Positions 24,077 to 34,178 are shown, counted from the stretch's first letter. The stretch: 38,199 bases of DNA from an uncultured Clostridium sp. (GCA_946497695.1 CAMMLJ010000017.1:1-38199); one strand, 5' to 3'. The notes: a model not told the origin generated them from the letters alone. Translations and numbers: made by a program.

Positions 24077-26905
24077 TTACTCTTCCAAATACTTCTTTAA
24101 AAATTTACCAGTATAAGACCTATCATTTTTACAAATTTGTTCTGGTTTTCCGACAGCGACTATTTCTCCGCCACCATCTCCACCTTCTGGTCCTAAATCT
24201 ATTATATAATCACATGTTTTTATTAAATCCAAATTATGCTCGATAACAATTATTGTATTTCCTGTATCTACAAGTCTTTGTAGTATATTTACTAATCTAT
24301 GAACATCTGCTATATGAAGTCCTGTAGTTGGTTCATCTAAAATATACAAAGTTTTTCCTGTTGCCCTTTTAGAAAGTTCTGTTGCAAGTTTAACTCTTTG
24401 TGCTTCCCCTCCAGATAAAGTTGTAGAAGGTTGTCCTAATTTTATATAGCCAAGTCCTACATCATATAATGTTTGAATTTTTTGTTTAATTTTTGGAATA
24501 TTACTAAAAAAGTCTAATGCTTCTTCTACAGTCATATCTAATACGTCTGCAATAGTCTTACCTTTATATTTAACTTCTAATGTTTCATGATTATATCTTT
24601 TACCTTTACATACTTCACAAGGTACATAAATGTCTGGTAAGAAATGCATTTCTATTTTTATTAAACCATCACCATTACAAGCTTCACACCTACCACCTTG
24701 TACATTAAAGCTAAATCTACCTTTTTGATAGCCACGCATTTTTGCTTCATTAGTATTGGCAAAAATTTCTCTTATTGTATCAAATACTCCTGTATATGTT
24801 GCTGGATTTGACCTTGGTGTTCTACCAATTGGTGATTGATCTATATTAATTATTTTATCAATATTTTCTATTCCAACTACTTCTTTACATTTACCTGGTT
24901 TTTCATTAGAACCATTTAATTGTTTTGTAATTGTTTTATATAATATTTCATTTACCAATGTACTCTTTCCAGAACCTGAAACACCTGTTACACAGTTAAA
25001 GACTCCAAGTGGAAATTTAACACTTATATTTTTTAAGTTATGTTCTGTTGCTCCTTTAACTTCTATTGCTTTTCCTTTTACTGTTTTTCTTCTCTTCTTT
25101 GGTACAGGAATTCTTTTTCTTCCACTTAAATATTGTCCAGTTATAGAATTTTCTACATTCTTAATTTCTTCTGCTGTTCCCTGTGCCATAACATTACCAC
25201 CATGTACACCAGCACCTGGACCAATATCTATTATTTGATCTGCAGCATACATAGTATCTTCATCATGTTCTACAACAAGAAGTGTATTTCCTAAATCCCT
25301 TAATTTTTTTAAAGTAGCAAGTAATTTATCATTATCTCTTTGGTGTAACCCAATACTAGGCTCATCTAATATATATAATACACCTGTTAAGCCTGAACCA
25401 ATTTGAGTTGCTAAACGTATACGTTGTGATTCTCCTCCAGATAATGTTCCTGCTGATCTTGATAATGTAAGATATTCCAATCCTACATCAATTAAAAAGT
25501 TTAATCTTTTATCTATTTCCTTAAATATTTGTTCACCTATTAATTTTTCTTGATTAGTTAATTCTAGATTTTTTAAATAATCCCTAATTTTATTTATAGG
25601 CATATCTGTTAATTCATTTATATTTTTATCTCCAACTTTTATAGAAAGAATTTCTTTTCTTAGTCTTGCACCATGGCATACATGACATTCGCTTTCACTC
25701 ATATACATTTCGTAAAATTCTCTCATTCCTTGTGATTTAGTTTCATTATGTCTTCTTTCTAATGTTGGAATAACACCTTCAAATGGCGCACTAAATTTCC
25801 TTATTCCAAATGGAGATTCATGTTCAAAGTCTATACATTCATCACCTGTTCCATATAATATTTTGTCTAAAAAATCTCTTGGTAATTTTTTTATCGAAAC
25901 TTTTATATCTACACCATAATGCTTACCTATAGCTTCAAAATACATTTTAGCCATTGTTTCTCCTTTTTTCATTGTGCTAGACCCAAATGCTTTAACCCCA
26001 TCGTATAATGTTTTGTTTTTATCTGGAATGATTAAATCTTCATCCATCTTCATTAAATATCCTATACCAGTGCACTCTGGGCAAGCTCCTTGTGGATTGT
26101 TAAAAGAAAACATTCTAGGTGTTAATTCTGGAAAGCTAAAACCACAATCTGGACAAGCATAATTTTGGCTATATAAAGTTTCTCCTTTACCAGGAGCATC
26201 TATTGTAACTATATTATCTGCATGTTTTAAGGCAATTTCTACAGATTCTGTTAATCTGCTCCTTATGTCTGGTTTAATTACAAGTCTATCAACTATTAAA
26301 TCTATATTATGTTTTTTCTTTCTATCGATCTGAATATCATCTGATAATTCTACATTTTCTCCATCTATTCTTGCTCTTATAAATCCTTCTTTTAATAAGT
26401 CTTGAATTAATTTTGTATACTCACCTTTTCTTCCTCTAATTATTGGAGCTATAACTTGAATTCTAGTTCCTTCCTCTAGTTTCATTATATTATCTATAAT
26501 TTGGTCTATTGTTTGCTTTTCGATTTTCTTACCACAATTTGGACAATAAGGTACACCAATTCTTGCATATAGTAAACGAATATAATCATAAATTTCTGTT
26601 ACAGTTCCTACTGTTGACCTAGGATTTTTTGATGTTGTTTTTTGATCTATAGATATTGCAGGAGACAAACCTTCTATTGATTCTACATCTGGCTTTTCCA
26701 TTAGCCCCAAAAATTGCCTTGCATATGATGAAAGACTTTCTACATATCTTCTTTGTCCTTCTGCATATAATGTATCAAAAGCCAATGATGATTTTCCCGA
26801 ACCAGAAAGACCTGTTACAACTACTAATTTATCTCTTGGTATTTCTAAATTTATATTTTTTAAATTATGTTCTTTTGCGCCTTTTATTATTATTTTATCA
26901 TTCAT
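24077..26905 (-). CDS. uvrA: Excinuclease ABC subunit A
   Basis: A 942-residue damage-recognition ATPase of nucleotide excision repair. It has two ABC modules: [14 protein letters not shown] and [18 protein letters not shown] in the first, [15 protein letters not shown] and [16 protein letters not shown] in the second. The zinc sites are [26 protein letters not shown]...CPEC and [10 protein letters not shown]...CEVCKG. Complete and canonical. It lies in the order uvrB - unknown gene - uvrA, all on the - strand. A REP-like repeat sits in the 68-base gap before it. Confidence 0.99.
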   Translation of the reverse strand: MNDKIIIKGAKEHNLKNINLEIPRDKLVVVTGLSGSGKSSLAFDTLYAEGQRRYVESLSSYARQFLGLMEKPDVESIEGLSPAISIDQKTTSKNPRSTVGTVTEIYDYIRLLYARIGVPYCPNCGKKIEKQTIDQIIDNIMKLEEGTRIQVIAPIIRGRKGEYTKLIQDLLKEGFIRARIDGENVELSDDIQIDRKKKHNIDLIVDRLVIKPDIRSRLTESVEIALKHADNIVTIDAPGKGETLYSQNYACPDCGFSFPELTPRMFSFNNPQGACPECTGIGYLMKMDEDLIIPDKNKTLYDGVKAFGSSTMKKGETMAKMYFEAIGKHYGVDIKVSIKKLPRDFLDKILYGTGDECIDFEHESPFGIRKFSAPFEGVIPTLERRHNETKSQGMREFYEMYMSESECHVCHGARLRKEILSIKVGDKNINELTDMPINKIRDYLKNLELTNQEKLIGEQIFKEIDKRLNFLIDVGLEYLTLSRSAGTLSGGESQRIRLATQIGSGLTGVLYILDEPSIGLHQRDNDKLLATLKKLRDLGNTLLVVEHDEDTMYAADQIIDIGPGAGVHGGNVMAQGTAEEIKNVENSITGQYLSGRKRIPVPKKRRKTVKGKAIEVKGATEHNLKNISVKFPLGVFNCVTGVSGSGKSTLVNEILYKTITKQLNGSNEKPGKCKEVVGIENIDKIINIDQSPIGRTPRSNPATYTGVFDTIREIFANTNEAKMRGYQKGRFSFNVQGGRCEACNGDGLIKIEMHFLPDIYVPCEVCKGKRYNHETLEVKYKGKTIADVLDMTVEEALDFFSNIPKIKQKIQTLYDVGLGYIKLGQPSTTLSGGEAQRVKLATELSKRATGKTLYILDEPTTGLHIADVHRLVNILQRLVDTGNTIIVIEHNLDLIKTCDYIIDLGPEGGDGGGEIVAVGKPEQICKNDRSYTGKFLKKYLEE

Positions 26906-26941
26906 AAAATGCCCCCAATAAGTTTAGTTTGCATACTTAAT

Positions 26942-26971
26942 CGGGAAAAAAGGAACGTCCCCAAATCCCTA
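26942..26971 (-). repeat. REP-like palindrome, copy 8
   Basis: CGGGAAAAAAGGAACGTCC then CCAAATCCCTAA, between the unknown gene and uvrA. It is the reverse orientation of copies 1 and 6. Confidence 0.8.
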
Positions 26972-26973
26972 AT

Positions 26974-28209
26974 TTATCTTCCATCTCCATATCCTATGTA
27001 TCCTAAATTTGGTTTATTATTGCTATTATACATTTCTAAATTTAATGAATTTAAATAACTCCTAGAGCTGTTACTGCCAAGCAATATTTTATATCCTTCT
27101 ATTGTTCTTTTTAAATACCCTATATGTCTACTTCCTAATTCCCCAGTACCTCTATATTGGTTAACATTTCTTTCAGAAAATAATCCTCTAAAAGCAAAGT
27201 TTAAACTTTCATCTGTATTTTTTAATATATTATTCATTTCGTCTTCTGTTAATTCGAATGCTATATTGCTTTTATTTGCTAAATTTTCTACTTCATCTGG
27301 TTTTCTTTTGGCAGTATATTGTGCTATATATAAATCCGAAGTTTGTCCATCCTTATGAACAATCGTTTTCACTCTAACAATTTTATCTAAAAATATAATT
27401 TTGCCGCTATCTGGATCTGTAAAATAAATAGTCTTTTTACCAGGTGCTACACGTATATTATTGTCATTTATTCTATTTTGTTTTTCTTCTGTTTCCCTTT
27501 TTACGAAGTTTTCTTCATCTATTAATGCTTGCTTATACATATCTTCTATTTGTTGTTTACTTTCTTCTTTTCTAGCTCTCTGCTGAATTTTCTTATCTCT
27601 TTCAATTTGATTTAACCAATCATTTGTAAGTTTTTTATCTACATAAGATATAGCTTCTTGGGTATTATCAGTTATTGTAACTGCTGTTTGCATAGCTATA
27701 CCTGTTCTCATCTCTGCTTTTCCTACTAAATTTATTTTATAATAATTCAAATCTTTCAAATTAAGTCTTCCACTTTGAACTAATTGATATAATCCATCAT
27801 TATATAGGAATTCTTCCAATGAATAGTATTCTGGAATTTCAAAGCATACTTTTCTTAAATTATGTGGTTCAAAACCTTCTTGGTTATAACTCTGGTTTAA
27901 ATCTGCCACAATTAATTTTGTTGATTTATCATCTAAGTGATGCATTAATCCAATTTCTTTCATTTTTTGAAAAGAATATACATCTAAGCCATCTGCACTT
28001 ACAGTTCCATAAAATACTTCTTCCCCTAAATTATTTATAGAATTTGCAACATATGAATGCCTTGAATAGAATGATTGATTAGAGTAATATGTTTCTTGTA
28101 CTTCTTGTTTATCTCTTCTAAAAAATGCAGCAATTTTAGAAAATATGCTCTCTTTTCTAGGTATTAATGCTAGCTCATTTTCACCTTTTTTTCTTTTGAA
28201 TCCAAACAT
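26974..28209 (-). CDS. Hypothetical protein between uvrB and uvrA
   Basis: I do not recognise this 411-residue protein. The N-terminus is strongly basic (MFGFKRKKGE, then FFRRDKQE), and no membrane segment is clear. Residues about 195-245 form a charged helical, probably coiled-coil stretch (NQIERDKKIQQRARKEESKQ). Next comes a beta-rich part (GKKTIYFTDPDSGKIIFLDKIVRVKTI). The tail is glycine/asparagine/tyrosine-rich. It has its own TTGACA promoter inside the uvrB-proximal gap, so it need not depend on uvrB transcription. Position suggests, but does not show, a repair link. Confidence 0.8.
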   Translation of the reverse strand: MFGFKRKKGENELALIPRKESIFSKIAAFFRRDKQEVQETYYSNQSFYSRHSYVANSINNLGEEVFYGTVSADGLDVYSFQKMKEIGLMHHLDDKSTKLIVADLNQSYNQEGFEPHNLRKVCFEIPEYYSLEEFLYNDGLYQLVQSGRLNLKDLNYYKINLVGKAEMRTGIAMQTAVTITDNTQEAISYVDKKLTNDWLNQIERDKKIQQRARKEESKQQIEDMYKQALIDEENFVKRETEEKQNRINDNNIRVAPGKKTIYFTDPDSGKIIFLDKIVRVKTIVHKDGQTSDLYIAQYTAKRKPDEVENLANKSNIAFELTEDEMNNILKNTDESLNFAFRGLFSERNVNQYRGTGELGSRHIGYLKRTIEGYKILLGSNSSRSYLNSLNLEMYNSNNKPNLGYIGYGDGR

Positions 28210-28251
28210 TATATTATCCCCTTTTGTTCGACAAATATTGATTATATTTTT

Positions 28252-28280
28252 ATTTTATATTTAATAAATTTAAATGTCAA
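28252..28280 (-). promoter_or_regulatory. Promoter of the 411-aa gene
   Basis: On the - strand TTGACA (28280-28275), a 17-base spacer and TAAAAT (28257-28252) begin immediately after the uvrB stop codon. Confidence 0.7.
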
Positions 28281-28283
28281 TCT

Positions 28284-30239
28284 TTATGCTAAATCTTGTA
28301 ATTCTTTAATTTTATCTCTTAATTCCGCAGCTTTCTCAAACTCCATCTTAGAAGCACATTTAAGCATTTCATCAGTTAATTTAGTAATTATTTCCTCTAT
28401 ATTTTCATCTTTCTTTATATTGTATTCTGATGAAACATCCTCTAATACTGTAGCTCTTATTGTATCTCTTACAGATTTATTTATTGTTTGAGGTGTAATT
28501 CCGTGATCCTCATTATATTTCATTTGAATCTCACGTCTTCTATTTGTTTCGCTAATTGCTTTTTCCATTGAATCTGTTAATTCATCTGCATACATTATTA
28601 CTTTTCCATTAGTATTCCTTGCTGCACGTCCTATTGTTTGAATTAATGAACGCTCTGAACGCAAGAAGCCTTCTTTATCTGCATCTAAAATTGCAACTAA
28701 TGAGACTTCCGGAATATCTAGACCTTCTCTTAATAGGTTAATTCCAACTAAAACATCAAATTCCCCTAAACGCAAATTTCTTATTATTTCCATTCTCTCT
28801 AATGCTTTTATGTCAGAATGCATATAATTTACTTTTATATCTACATTTTTTAAATAATCAGTTAAATCTTCTGCCATTTTCTTAGTTAGTGTTGTAACTA
28901 AGACCTTTTCATTACGCTCTGTTCTTTCCCTAATCTGCTCTATTAAATCATCTATTTGATTTTCAATAGGTTTTACTTCAATCTTTGGATCTAAAAGCCC
29001 TGTAGGTCTAATAATCTGTTCTACAATATTTTCTTTGCTATGTTCTTTTTCATATTCTGCTGGTGTTGCACTTACAAATATAACTTGATTTATTCTCTCT
29101 TCAAATTCTTTAAATGTTAATGGTCTATTATCATATGCAGATGGCAATCTAAATCCATAATTTACTAAAGAATCTTTTCTTGCTTTATCACCATTATACA
29201 TTGCTCTTACTTGTGGTATTGTTGCATGTGATTCATCTATTAATAACAAAAAATCCTTTGGGAAATAATCAAATAGTGTAAACGGTGGACTTTCTGGTTT
29301 TCTACCACTAATATGTCTAGAATAATTTTCTATTCCTTGACAAAATCCAGTTTCTTTCATCATTTCTATATCAAAATTAGTTCTTTCTTCAATTCTTTGT
29401 GCTTCTATCAATTTTCCCTGGTCTTTAAAAAATTTAATTCTCTCTTCTAATTCTTCTTCAATTGTACCTATAGCTCTGTCCATCTTCTCCTTTGTTGTAA
29501 CATAATGTGAGTTTGGGAAAATCATAATATGTGTTCTTGTTCCTATAGCTTTACCAGTTAATGGGTTTATTTCCGAAATTTTCTCAATTTCATCACCCCA
29601 GAATTCAACTCGCACTGCTGTTTCACTTTGATCTGATGGATATATTTCTACTATATCTCCTTTAGCTCTAAATGTTCCTCTTTTAAAGTCTATCTCATTT
29701 CTCGTATATTGCATTTTTACTAATTTTTTTAATACTTCATCTCGGGATTTTTGCATTCCAGGTCTTAATGATATAATCATATTTTCATAATCTATAGGGT
29801 CACCTAAACCATAAATACAAGATACAGAAGAAACTATTATTACATCTTTACTTTCGAACAAACTAGCTGTTGCGGAATGACGTAATTTATCTATTTCATC
29901 ATTTATAGATGCATCCTTCTCTATATAAGTATCAGAACTTGGAATATAGCTTTCTGGTTGATAATAATCATAATATGACACAAAATACTCCACATTGTTC
30001 TCTGGGAAGAATTCTTTGAACTCTGAATAGAGTTGTCCAGCTAGTGTTTTGTTATGTGCTAACACCAATGTTGGCTTCTGAACTTGCTGTATTATGTTAG
30101 CCATTGTAAAGGTCTTTCCAGAGCCTGTAACGCCTAGAAGTGTCTGATATTTCTTCCCTTGTTTAATTCCTTCACTCAACTGTTTTATGGCAACTGGTTG
30201 ATCTCCAGTTGGCTTATATTCTGAATGTAATTTAAACAT
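28284..30239 (-). CDS. uvrB: Excinuclease ABC subunit B
   Basis: A 651-residue helicase-like verifier of nucleotide excision repair, which loads UvrC after UvrA. Walker A is [15 protein letters not shown], the DNA-clamping beta-hairpin is [13 protein letters not shown], the DEAD-type box is LLIDESHAT, and motif VI is [13 protein letters not shown]. The C-terminal UVR domain ([17 protein letters not shown]) is intact. GGAG precedes the ATG. An AAACATTTGTTT palindrome-like site spans the start codon. The region upstream belongs to the accessory element. Confidence 0.99.
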   Translation of the reverse strand: MFKLHSEYKPTGDQPVAIKQLSEGIKQGKKYQTLLGVTGSGKTFTMANIIQQVQKPTLVLAHNKTLAGQLYSEFKEFFPENNVEYFVSYYDYYQPESYIPSSDTYIEKDASINDEIDKLRHSATASLFESKDVIIVSSVSCIYGLGDPIDYENMIISLRPGMQKSRDEVLKKLVKMQYTRNEIDFKRGTFRAKGDIVEIYPSDQSETAVRVEFWGDEIEKISEINPLTGKAIGTRTHIMIFPNSHYVTTKEKMDRAIGTIEEELEERIKFFKDQGKLIEAQRIEERTNFDIEMMKETGFCQGIENYSRHISGRKPESPPFTLFDYFPKDFLLLIDESHATIPQVRAMYNGDKARKDSLVNYGFRLPSAYDNRPLTFKEFEERINQVIFVSATPAEYEKEHSKENIVEQIIRPTGLLDPKIEVKPIENQIDDLIEQIRERTERNEKVLVTTLTKKMAEDLTDYLKNVDIKVNYMHSDIKALERMEIIRNLRLGEFDVLVGINLLREGLDIPEVSLVAILDADKEGFLRSERSLIQTIGRAARNTNGKVIMYADELTDSMEKAISETNRRREIQMKYNEDHGITPQTINKSVRDTIRATVLEDVSSEYNIKKDENIEEIITKLTDEMLKCASKMEFEKAAELRDKIKELQDLA

Positions 30240-30420
30240 TTGTTTTCTCCTAAATTTATATTTTTTTATGATGATTTTTAGTCTACATAAATGTCATTTT
30301 GTGCAATTACACGAATTTGACTCACCTATTTTGAATTTTCTGACAAAACAACACAAAATAACACAAACTAGCATCGTTCTAGGAAATTATAGCATAATTT
30401 AATACAAAAAACAAGATAGC
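30240..30420. other. Boundary region between uvrB and the integrase
   Basis: 180 bases hold the uvrB ribosome binding site, no clear promoter, and two near-direct AACACAAA repeats (30350-30367). TTACACGAATTT at 30307-30318 is repeated inverted at 30439-30450. It is the likely site of the left attachment end, but I cannot define a core. Confidence 0.45.
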
Positions 30421-30438
30421 CTAAATTGCTATCTTGCA
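30405..30438 (-). terminator. Terminator overlapping the integrase stop
   Basis: CAAGATAGC (30412-30420) and GCTATCTTG (30428-30436) form a 9-bp stem whose loop contains the integrase stop codon. On the - strand it is followed by TTTTTT. Confidence 0.82.
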
Positions 30439-31746
30439 AAATTCGTGTAAGATTTTTAAATCTTTTATATAATCTTCTAAAGCAATTATATAATCCACAT
30501 CTTCAGAAAAATCATATTCTTTCTCTTTTGGTATTACCTCATCAATATATGGTTCTAATTCTTCTAAACAATCTTCTATTATTTCTTTGTTATCACCATA
30601 TATATCAACAGTAATTAATTCTTTTGAATGTCCCATCATTTTTGAAACTGCCTTTGGGCTAAAATCATTCTTTAATAATAAAGTACAATATGTTCTTCGT
30701 AAATCGTGCCATTTAATATCAGGTAAATTATTATCTTTTAATAATTGCTTAAAATGAGTAGATGCGTAACTCCTACTTCTTGGTCTTCCGAGATTAGAAC
30801 AACAGATATATCCCAAATCTTGAAAACCATACTGCTTTTTATTTTGATACCTTTTCTTGTTTTTATTATATTTTTCTTTTTCTTTTAAAATTTCTTCAAA
30901 AACATAATCAGGTATAATTAATTCTCTATTGCTTGATTCTGTTTTTGTTGGTATTTCTTGTTTTGTATATGTTTTAGGTGCAAAATCTTTTTTGTTAGAA
31001 TTAGCTTTTACTCCTAATTGTCTTTGAATCTTGAGTGTTTTGTGTGTATAGTCTATGTCTTCATACTTTAAGCCATTAATTTCGCCTCTTCTTAATCCCA
31101 TTAGGACAGCAAATATCACTTGCATATGTATTCTTGTGTTTTCACTTGCTTTTACTAAAATTTTTACTTGTTCTAAAGATAGTGTTTTTGTACTATCAAC
31201 ATTTACAATCCATGTGTTTTTTTTCTTATCTTTTTTTGATACATTTAAAGTTGGATTCTTTATTAGTAATTTTTTATGTACTGCATAATCTAAAGATGTT
31301 TTTAATACTGTTTCTATAAGCCTAATTCCTGTTGTAGTCGATTTAGATGCAAATTTATAAACAGATTTAATATTTTTTCTATTGATACTTGTTAAATACA
31401 TATTTCCTAAAGCTGGTATAATGTATTTATTTATAGCATTAGAATATGCTACATAAGAATCATTAGTAATATTAGGTTTTTTTGCTTTTTCTAGCCAAAA
31501 AAGCATAAAAGGACCAACTTTAATTTTAGTATTAATTATATATGTTCCATTAGTAAGATCTGCAATAACATTATTTCTCTCTTTGTTAGCCTCTGTTTTT
31601 GTTTTAAATCCTGATTTCTGTTTAATTTTCTCGTTTCCATCTGACATCTTTAAAACTATTCTAAATCCATATTTTCCTTCAATGTGCATCACAGGTTTTA
31701 CTTTCCAATCAATATATTGTTCTCCTAATATTTCATCAATATTCAA
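30421..31746 (-). CDS. Tyrosine recombinase (phage/ICE integrase) 1
   Basis: A 441-residue site-specific recombinase, complete. It has an N-terminal arm-binding region (YGFRIVLKMSDGNEKIKQKSGFKTKTEA), a core-binding SAM-like domain (LEKAKKPNITNDSYVAYSNA) and the catalytic domain. The catalytic residues are visible: Arg in GLRRGEINGL, Lys near TKTESSNREL, HDLRRTY, MGHSKE and the nucleophile Tyr in TVDIYGDN. The start is TTG 31746, six bases after the stop of the second recombinase, whose last codons supply AAAGGA, so the two are tightly coupled. It presumably mediates integration beside uvrB. Confidence 0.93.
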   Translation of the reverse strand: MNIDEILGEQYIDWKVKPVMHIEGKYGFRIVLKMSDGNEKIKQKSGFKTKTEANKERNNVIADLTNGTYIINTKIKVGPFMLFWLEKAKKPNITNDSYVAYSNAINKYIIPALGNMYLTSINRKNIKSVYKFASKSTTTGIRLIETVLKTSLDYAVHKKLLIKNPTLNVSKKDKKKNTWIVNVDSTKTLSLEQVKILVKASENTRIHMQVIFAVLMGLRRGEINGLKYEDIDYTHKTLKIQRQLGVKANSNKKDFAPKTYTKQEIPTKTESSNRELIIPDYVFEEILKEKEKYNKNKKRYQNKKQYGFQDLGYICCSNLGRPRSRSYASTHFKQLLKDNNLPDIKWHDLRRTYCTLLLKNDFSPKAVSKMMGHSKELITVDIYGDNKEIIEDCLEELEPYIDEVIPKEKEYDFSEDVDYIIALEDYIKDLKILHEFCKIAI

Positions 31747-31752
31747 TTAATA

Positions 31753-32925
31753 TCATTCCTTTTTCTTAAAGTTCTTATTCATAAATTTATTAATCTTTTC
31801 ACTTTCATCCATTATGTCGCAGTATAACTCAAATGTAGTTTGGATAGAAGCATGACCTAACAAACCAGAAATTTTTTGAAGTACAACACCTCTTTCTAAT
31901 AATATTGTTGCAAACATATGTCTTAAAGAGTGAACTGTGATGCAAGGTAAATTATTTTTGTTACATATCTTTGTAATATAGTTATTTAATGCTGAAAAAG
32001 CGTGAAAGCCACCATTTTCTTTACAGCTAACTAAATCATTATCAATAAATTTAGAGTTTATTCTTTTTAAATTTTCTATATACTCTTTTCTTATCTCTAG
32101 TTCATTAATAATAATTTTTGGAACTTTTATAATTCTATAACTATTATTTGTTTTAGGTCTTTTTGTACCTAATGAATATTCTTCAACTTTAAAACCTATT
32201 TTATCCATTTCATCACTTAATCTACTACAGGTTGTTAATTGTCTACTAATTTTTAAAGTCTGTTTCTCTATATTGAAATCAGAAAATTTTAATGCTAAAA
32301 TTTCACCTTTTCTCAATCCACAAAATATACCTAGTAAAATTTCTAAATACCAGTTCCCTTCAGAAACTAATCTTAAAAATTTCTTTAACTCTTTTTTATT
32401 GAAAACTACAACCTTTGCTTTTTTCCTTTTATATGCTTTAGTTCCTTCTACAGGATTTATATTAATAAATCCATCCTCAATAGCATCTTTAAAAGCAATA
32501 TTTAACAATTCTCTTGATTTGTTTGGGGCTGATTCACATATTTTAGATGTTTTTTTTATTAAAATGTCTAAATAATCTATATTTATGTATTTTAATAAAA
32601 TATCTTCTTCAATATTAGGAAATATAAGATCATATAGTACATAAGCTCCCAACATTTGAGTTGTATTTTCTATTCTAATTGAATAAATATTTTCAAACCA
32701 ATATATTAAATATCTTTTTAGAGTTACTTTATTTTTGTTCTCTATAATAGTTTTAGAAACACTTCTTTCAAATTCTTCTGCCATTTTGAAATAGCTTTCT
32801 TCAGCTTCTTTCTCACTCTTAAAGCCTCCCTTTTTTCCATATTTAATAGAATGATCTGGAAGCAATGTTTTTGTCCTATGATACCAAGAGTTTCTTTCAA
32901 AGAAAGCTACTTTCTTTTTTTTCAT
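31753..32925 (-). CDS. Tyrosine recombinase (phage/ICE integrase) 2
   Basis: A 390-residue recombinase of the same family but different sequence. Catalytic set: Arg in GLRKGEILALKF, HSLRHMFAT, LGHASIQTT and Tyr in FELYCDIMD. The N-terminal arm-binding region has YGKKGGFKSEKEAEESY. It lies between the excisionase and integrase 1 in one transcription unit. Two complete, dissimilar integrases in tandem are less usual than one. They may act together as a pair, or one may come from an older element. GGGAGGGAG precedes the ATG. Confidence 0.92.
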   Translation of the reverse strand: MKKKKVAFFERNSWYHRTKTLLPDHSIKYGKKGGFKSEKEAEESYFKMAEEFERSVSKTIIENKNKVTLKRYLIYWFENIYSIRIENTTQMLGAYVLYDLIFPNIEEDILLKYINIDYLDILIKKTSKICESAPNKSRELLNIAFKDAIEDGFININPVEGTKAYKRKKAKVVVFNKKELKKFLRLVSEGNWYLEILLGIFCGLRKGEILALKFSDFNIEKQTLKISRQLTTCSRLSDEMDKIGFKVEEYSLGTKRPKTNNSYRIIKVPKIIINELEIRKEYIENLKRINSKFIDNDLVSCKENGGFHAFSALNNYITKICNKNNLPCITVHSLRHMFATILLERGVVLQKISGLLGHASIQTTFELYCDIMDESEKINKFMNKNFKKKE

Positions 32926-32943
32926 TTTTGATTTACTCCCTCC

Positions 32944-33147
32944 CTATTCAGACATACTTTGTATCCAGTTATTAAAAGATTGAATTGGAATTTTATATAT
33001 AGTACCTATTTTTATTACTTTAAACGGTTCACCAGTCTTTTGTACTTCTTTTAAATATTCATAAGCTCTACTTCGACCAATTCCTAAAATATTTTGTATA
33101 TCTTTTACATTATAAAACTTCCTTTCTTTAAAAATTATATCTTCCAT
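32944..33147 (-). CDS. AlpA-like excisionase / HTH protein
   Basis: A 67-residue winged-helix DNA-binding protein of the HTH_17 type: FYNVKDIQNILGIGRSRAYEYLK, then KIGTIYKIPIQSFNNWIQS. Such proteins bend attachment-site DNA to direct excision. It sits 18 bases before recombinase 2, as expected for xis-int order. CGGAGG precedes the ATG. Confidence 0.88.
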   Translation of the reverse strand: MEDIIFKERKFYNVKDIQNILGIGRSRAYEYLKEVQKTGEPFKVIKIGTIYKIPIQSFNNWIQSMSE

Positions 33148-33188
33148 TGGATACCTCCGTTATTATATTTTCATATTAAATTTTTTTC

Positions 33189-33207
33189 TATTTGAGAAAA
33201 AAATTTA
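33189..33207. repeat. 3' end repeat, copy a
   Basis: TATTTGAGAAAAAAATTTA overlaps the stop codon of the 90-residue gene. A near copy lies at 33547-33564, just after the next upstream gene's stop. Confidence 0.5.
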
Positions 33208-33477
33208 GATAGTATTTGCTTTTTTTAATAAATCATCTAAACTATATACTTGTGGAATAACATCAATTTCTTTTATAATTTCATTTGCTGTAATTTCATT
33301 TGCACTATTTTTAATTAAATATAATCCAATTTTTGCGTATGCTATATATACTTGCTTCTCTTGCTCAATTACTTTATCCATTTCCATAGATAAATTTTCA
33401 ATAGAGATTTTTTTTTGTTGAGCTTTTAGATTTGAAAAGGCTTTCCTTATATATTTTTTACATTCTCTCTTATTCAT
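33205..33477 (-). CDS. Hypothetical protein (90 aa)
   Basis: A small element-borne protein I cannot place. The N-terminus is basic (MNKRECKKYIRKAFSNLKAQ) and the rest is helical and mixed-charge, with IAYAKIGLYLI in the middle and ANEIIKEIDVIPQVYSLDDLL at the end. Length and position before xis are typical of small accessory genes in integrative elements. TGGAGG precedes the ATG, so expression is likely. Confidence 0.65.
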   Translation of the reverse strand: MNKRECKKYIRKAFSNLKAQQKKISIENLSMEMDKVIEQEKQVYIAYAKIGLYLIKNSANEITANEIIKEIDVIPQVYSLDDLLKKANTI

Positions 33478-33492
33478 TTAAACCTCCATAAT

Positions 33493-33520
33493 AAAAAAGC
33501 CAGATTTACTGACTTTTTTT
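33493..33520. terminator. Hairpin terminator in the accessory region
   Basis: AAAAAAG(C)CAG and CTG(A)CTTTTTT pair with one mismatch and carry A and T runs on both sides. It lies downstream of the 36-aa membrane peptide gene on the - strand. Confidence 0.7.
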
Positions 33521-33546
33521 AAATTTAATTATTTAATTTATATTAG

Positions 33547-33564
33547 TATTTGAGAAAAAATTTA
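33547..33564. repeat. 3' end repeat, copy b
   Basis: TATTTGAGAAAAAATTTA, one A shorter than copy a at 33189-33207, in the same orientation and also at a gene's 3' end. Confidence 0.5.
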
Positions 33565-33575
33565 AACTAAAAAAA

Positions 33576-33686
33576 TTAATCTTTAGCGTTTTCATCTGCC
33601 TGTTTTCCAACAATTAAAATACAATGTAATACAAATGCAACAATAGCACCTAGCATCATACCTGCTATAAATAATAATATACTCAC
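33576..33686 (-). CDS. 36-aa single-pass membrane peptide
   Basis: GTG 33686 follows AAGAGGTG. The peptide is 36 residues: a hydrophobic helix (SILLFIAGMMLGAIVAFVLH) and then a short charged tail (VGKQADENAKD). It looks like the tiny membrane peptides (DUF3789-like) common in clostridial phages and conjugative elements, whose function is unknown. It starts 16 bases after the resolvase-like gene. Confidence 0.65.
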   Translation of the reverse strand: MSILLFIAGMMLGAIVAFVLHCILIVGKQADENAKD

Positions 33687-33701
33687 TTTACTACACCTCT
33701 T

Positions 33702-34178
33702 TTAAATTTCTACAAATGTTATATCATTTTCTCTGCAAAGATGAATTATCATCGCTAGTTCTCTTTCGCTCATACCAAGAATTGTAAATACATTCATTAG
33801 TAAAATATCCATATTTTTATTTCTAATGTCTTGAATCAGTTTATAGTAAGCATCTGTATTTTCACCTGGTGTTGAAATATATATTTTTCCTAGCTCTATT
33901 CTATCTTTGCAGAATTTTCTAATTATTTTCATTTGTTTTTCTCTTGAATTATATGAATTGACAACATAACAGTTTGCTTTTCCAGAAATAGCTTTTTCTA
34001 TTATCTCGTTATTTCTTTCTATATTTTCATATAATTCTTCCACTTCATCAGGCTCATAAAGATCATAAATTAATCTCATTTGCTCTGAAAAATTTTTATG
34101 ATTTACTTTAACTTTCATTTTATAAAGCAGATCTAATGTAATTGTAGCATAAGCTATCCCTTGCTTTTCTGTAATCAT
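33702..34178 (-). CDS. Resolvase-fold protein lacking catalytic arginines
   Basis: A 158-residue protein. The second half resembles a serine-recombinase catalytic domain: CYVVNSYNSREKQMKIIRKF, then YYKLIQDIRNKNMDILLMNVFTILGMSERELAMIIHLCRENDITF, matching the family's vDvvvvxxldRlgRs pattern. The two arginines of dRLgR are replaced (FTILGMS), and no C-terminal DNA-binding domain follows. The first 70 residues are helical and unfamiliar. It is probably not an active recombinase; a regulator or partner role is a guess. AAGGAG precedes the ATG. Confidence 0.6.
   Translation of the reverse strand: MITEKQGIAYATITLDLLYKMKVKVNHKNFSEQMRLIYDLYEPDEVEELYENIERNNEIIEKAISGKANCYVVNSYNSREKQMKIIRKFCKDRIELGKIYISTPGENTDAYYKLIQDIRNKNMDILLMNVFTILGMSERELAMIIHLCRENDITFVEI

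Noticed and set aside
33189..33564. TATTTGAGAAAAAA repeat pair as attachment or transposon ends
   Set aside because: Both copies are in direct orientation, AT-rich and located at gene 3' ends; more likely a small local duplication.
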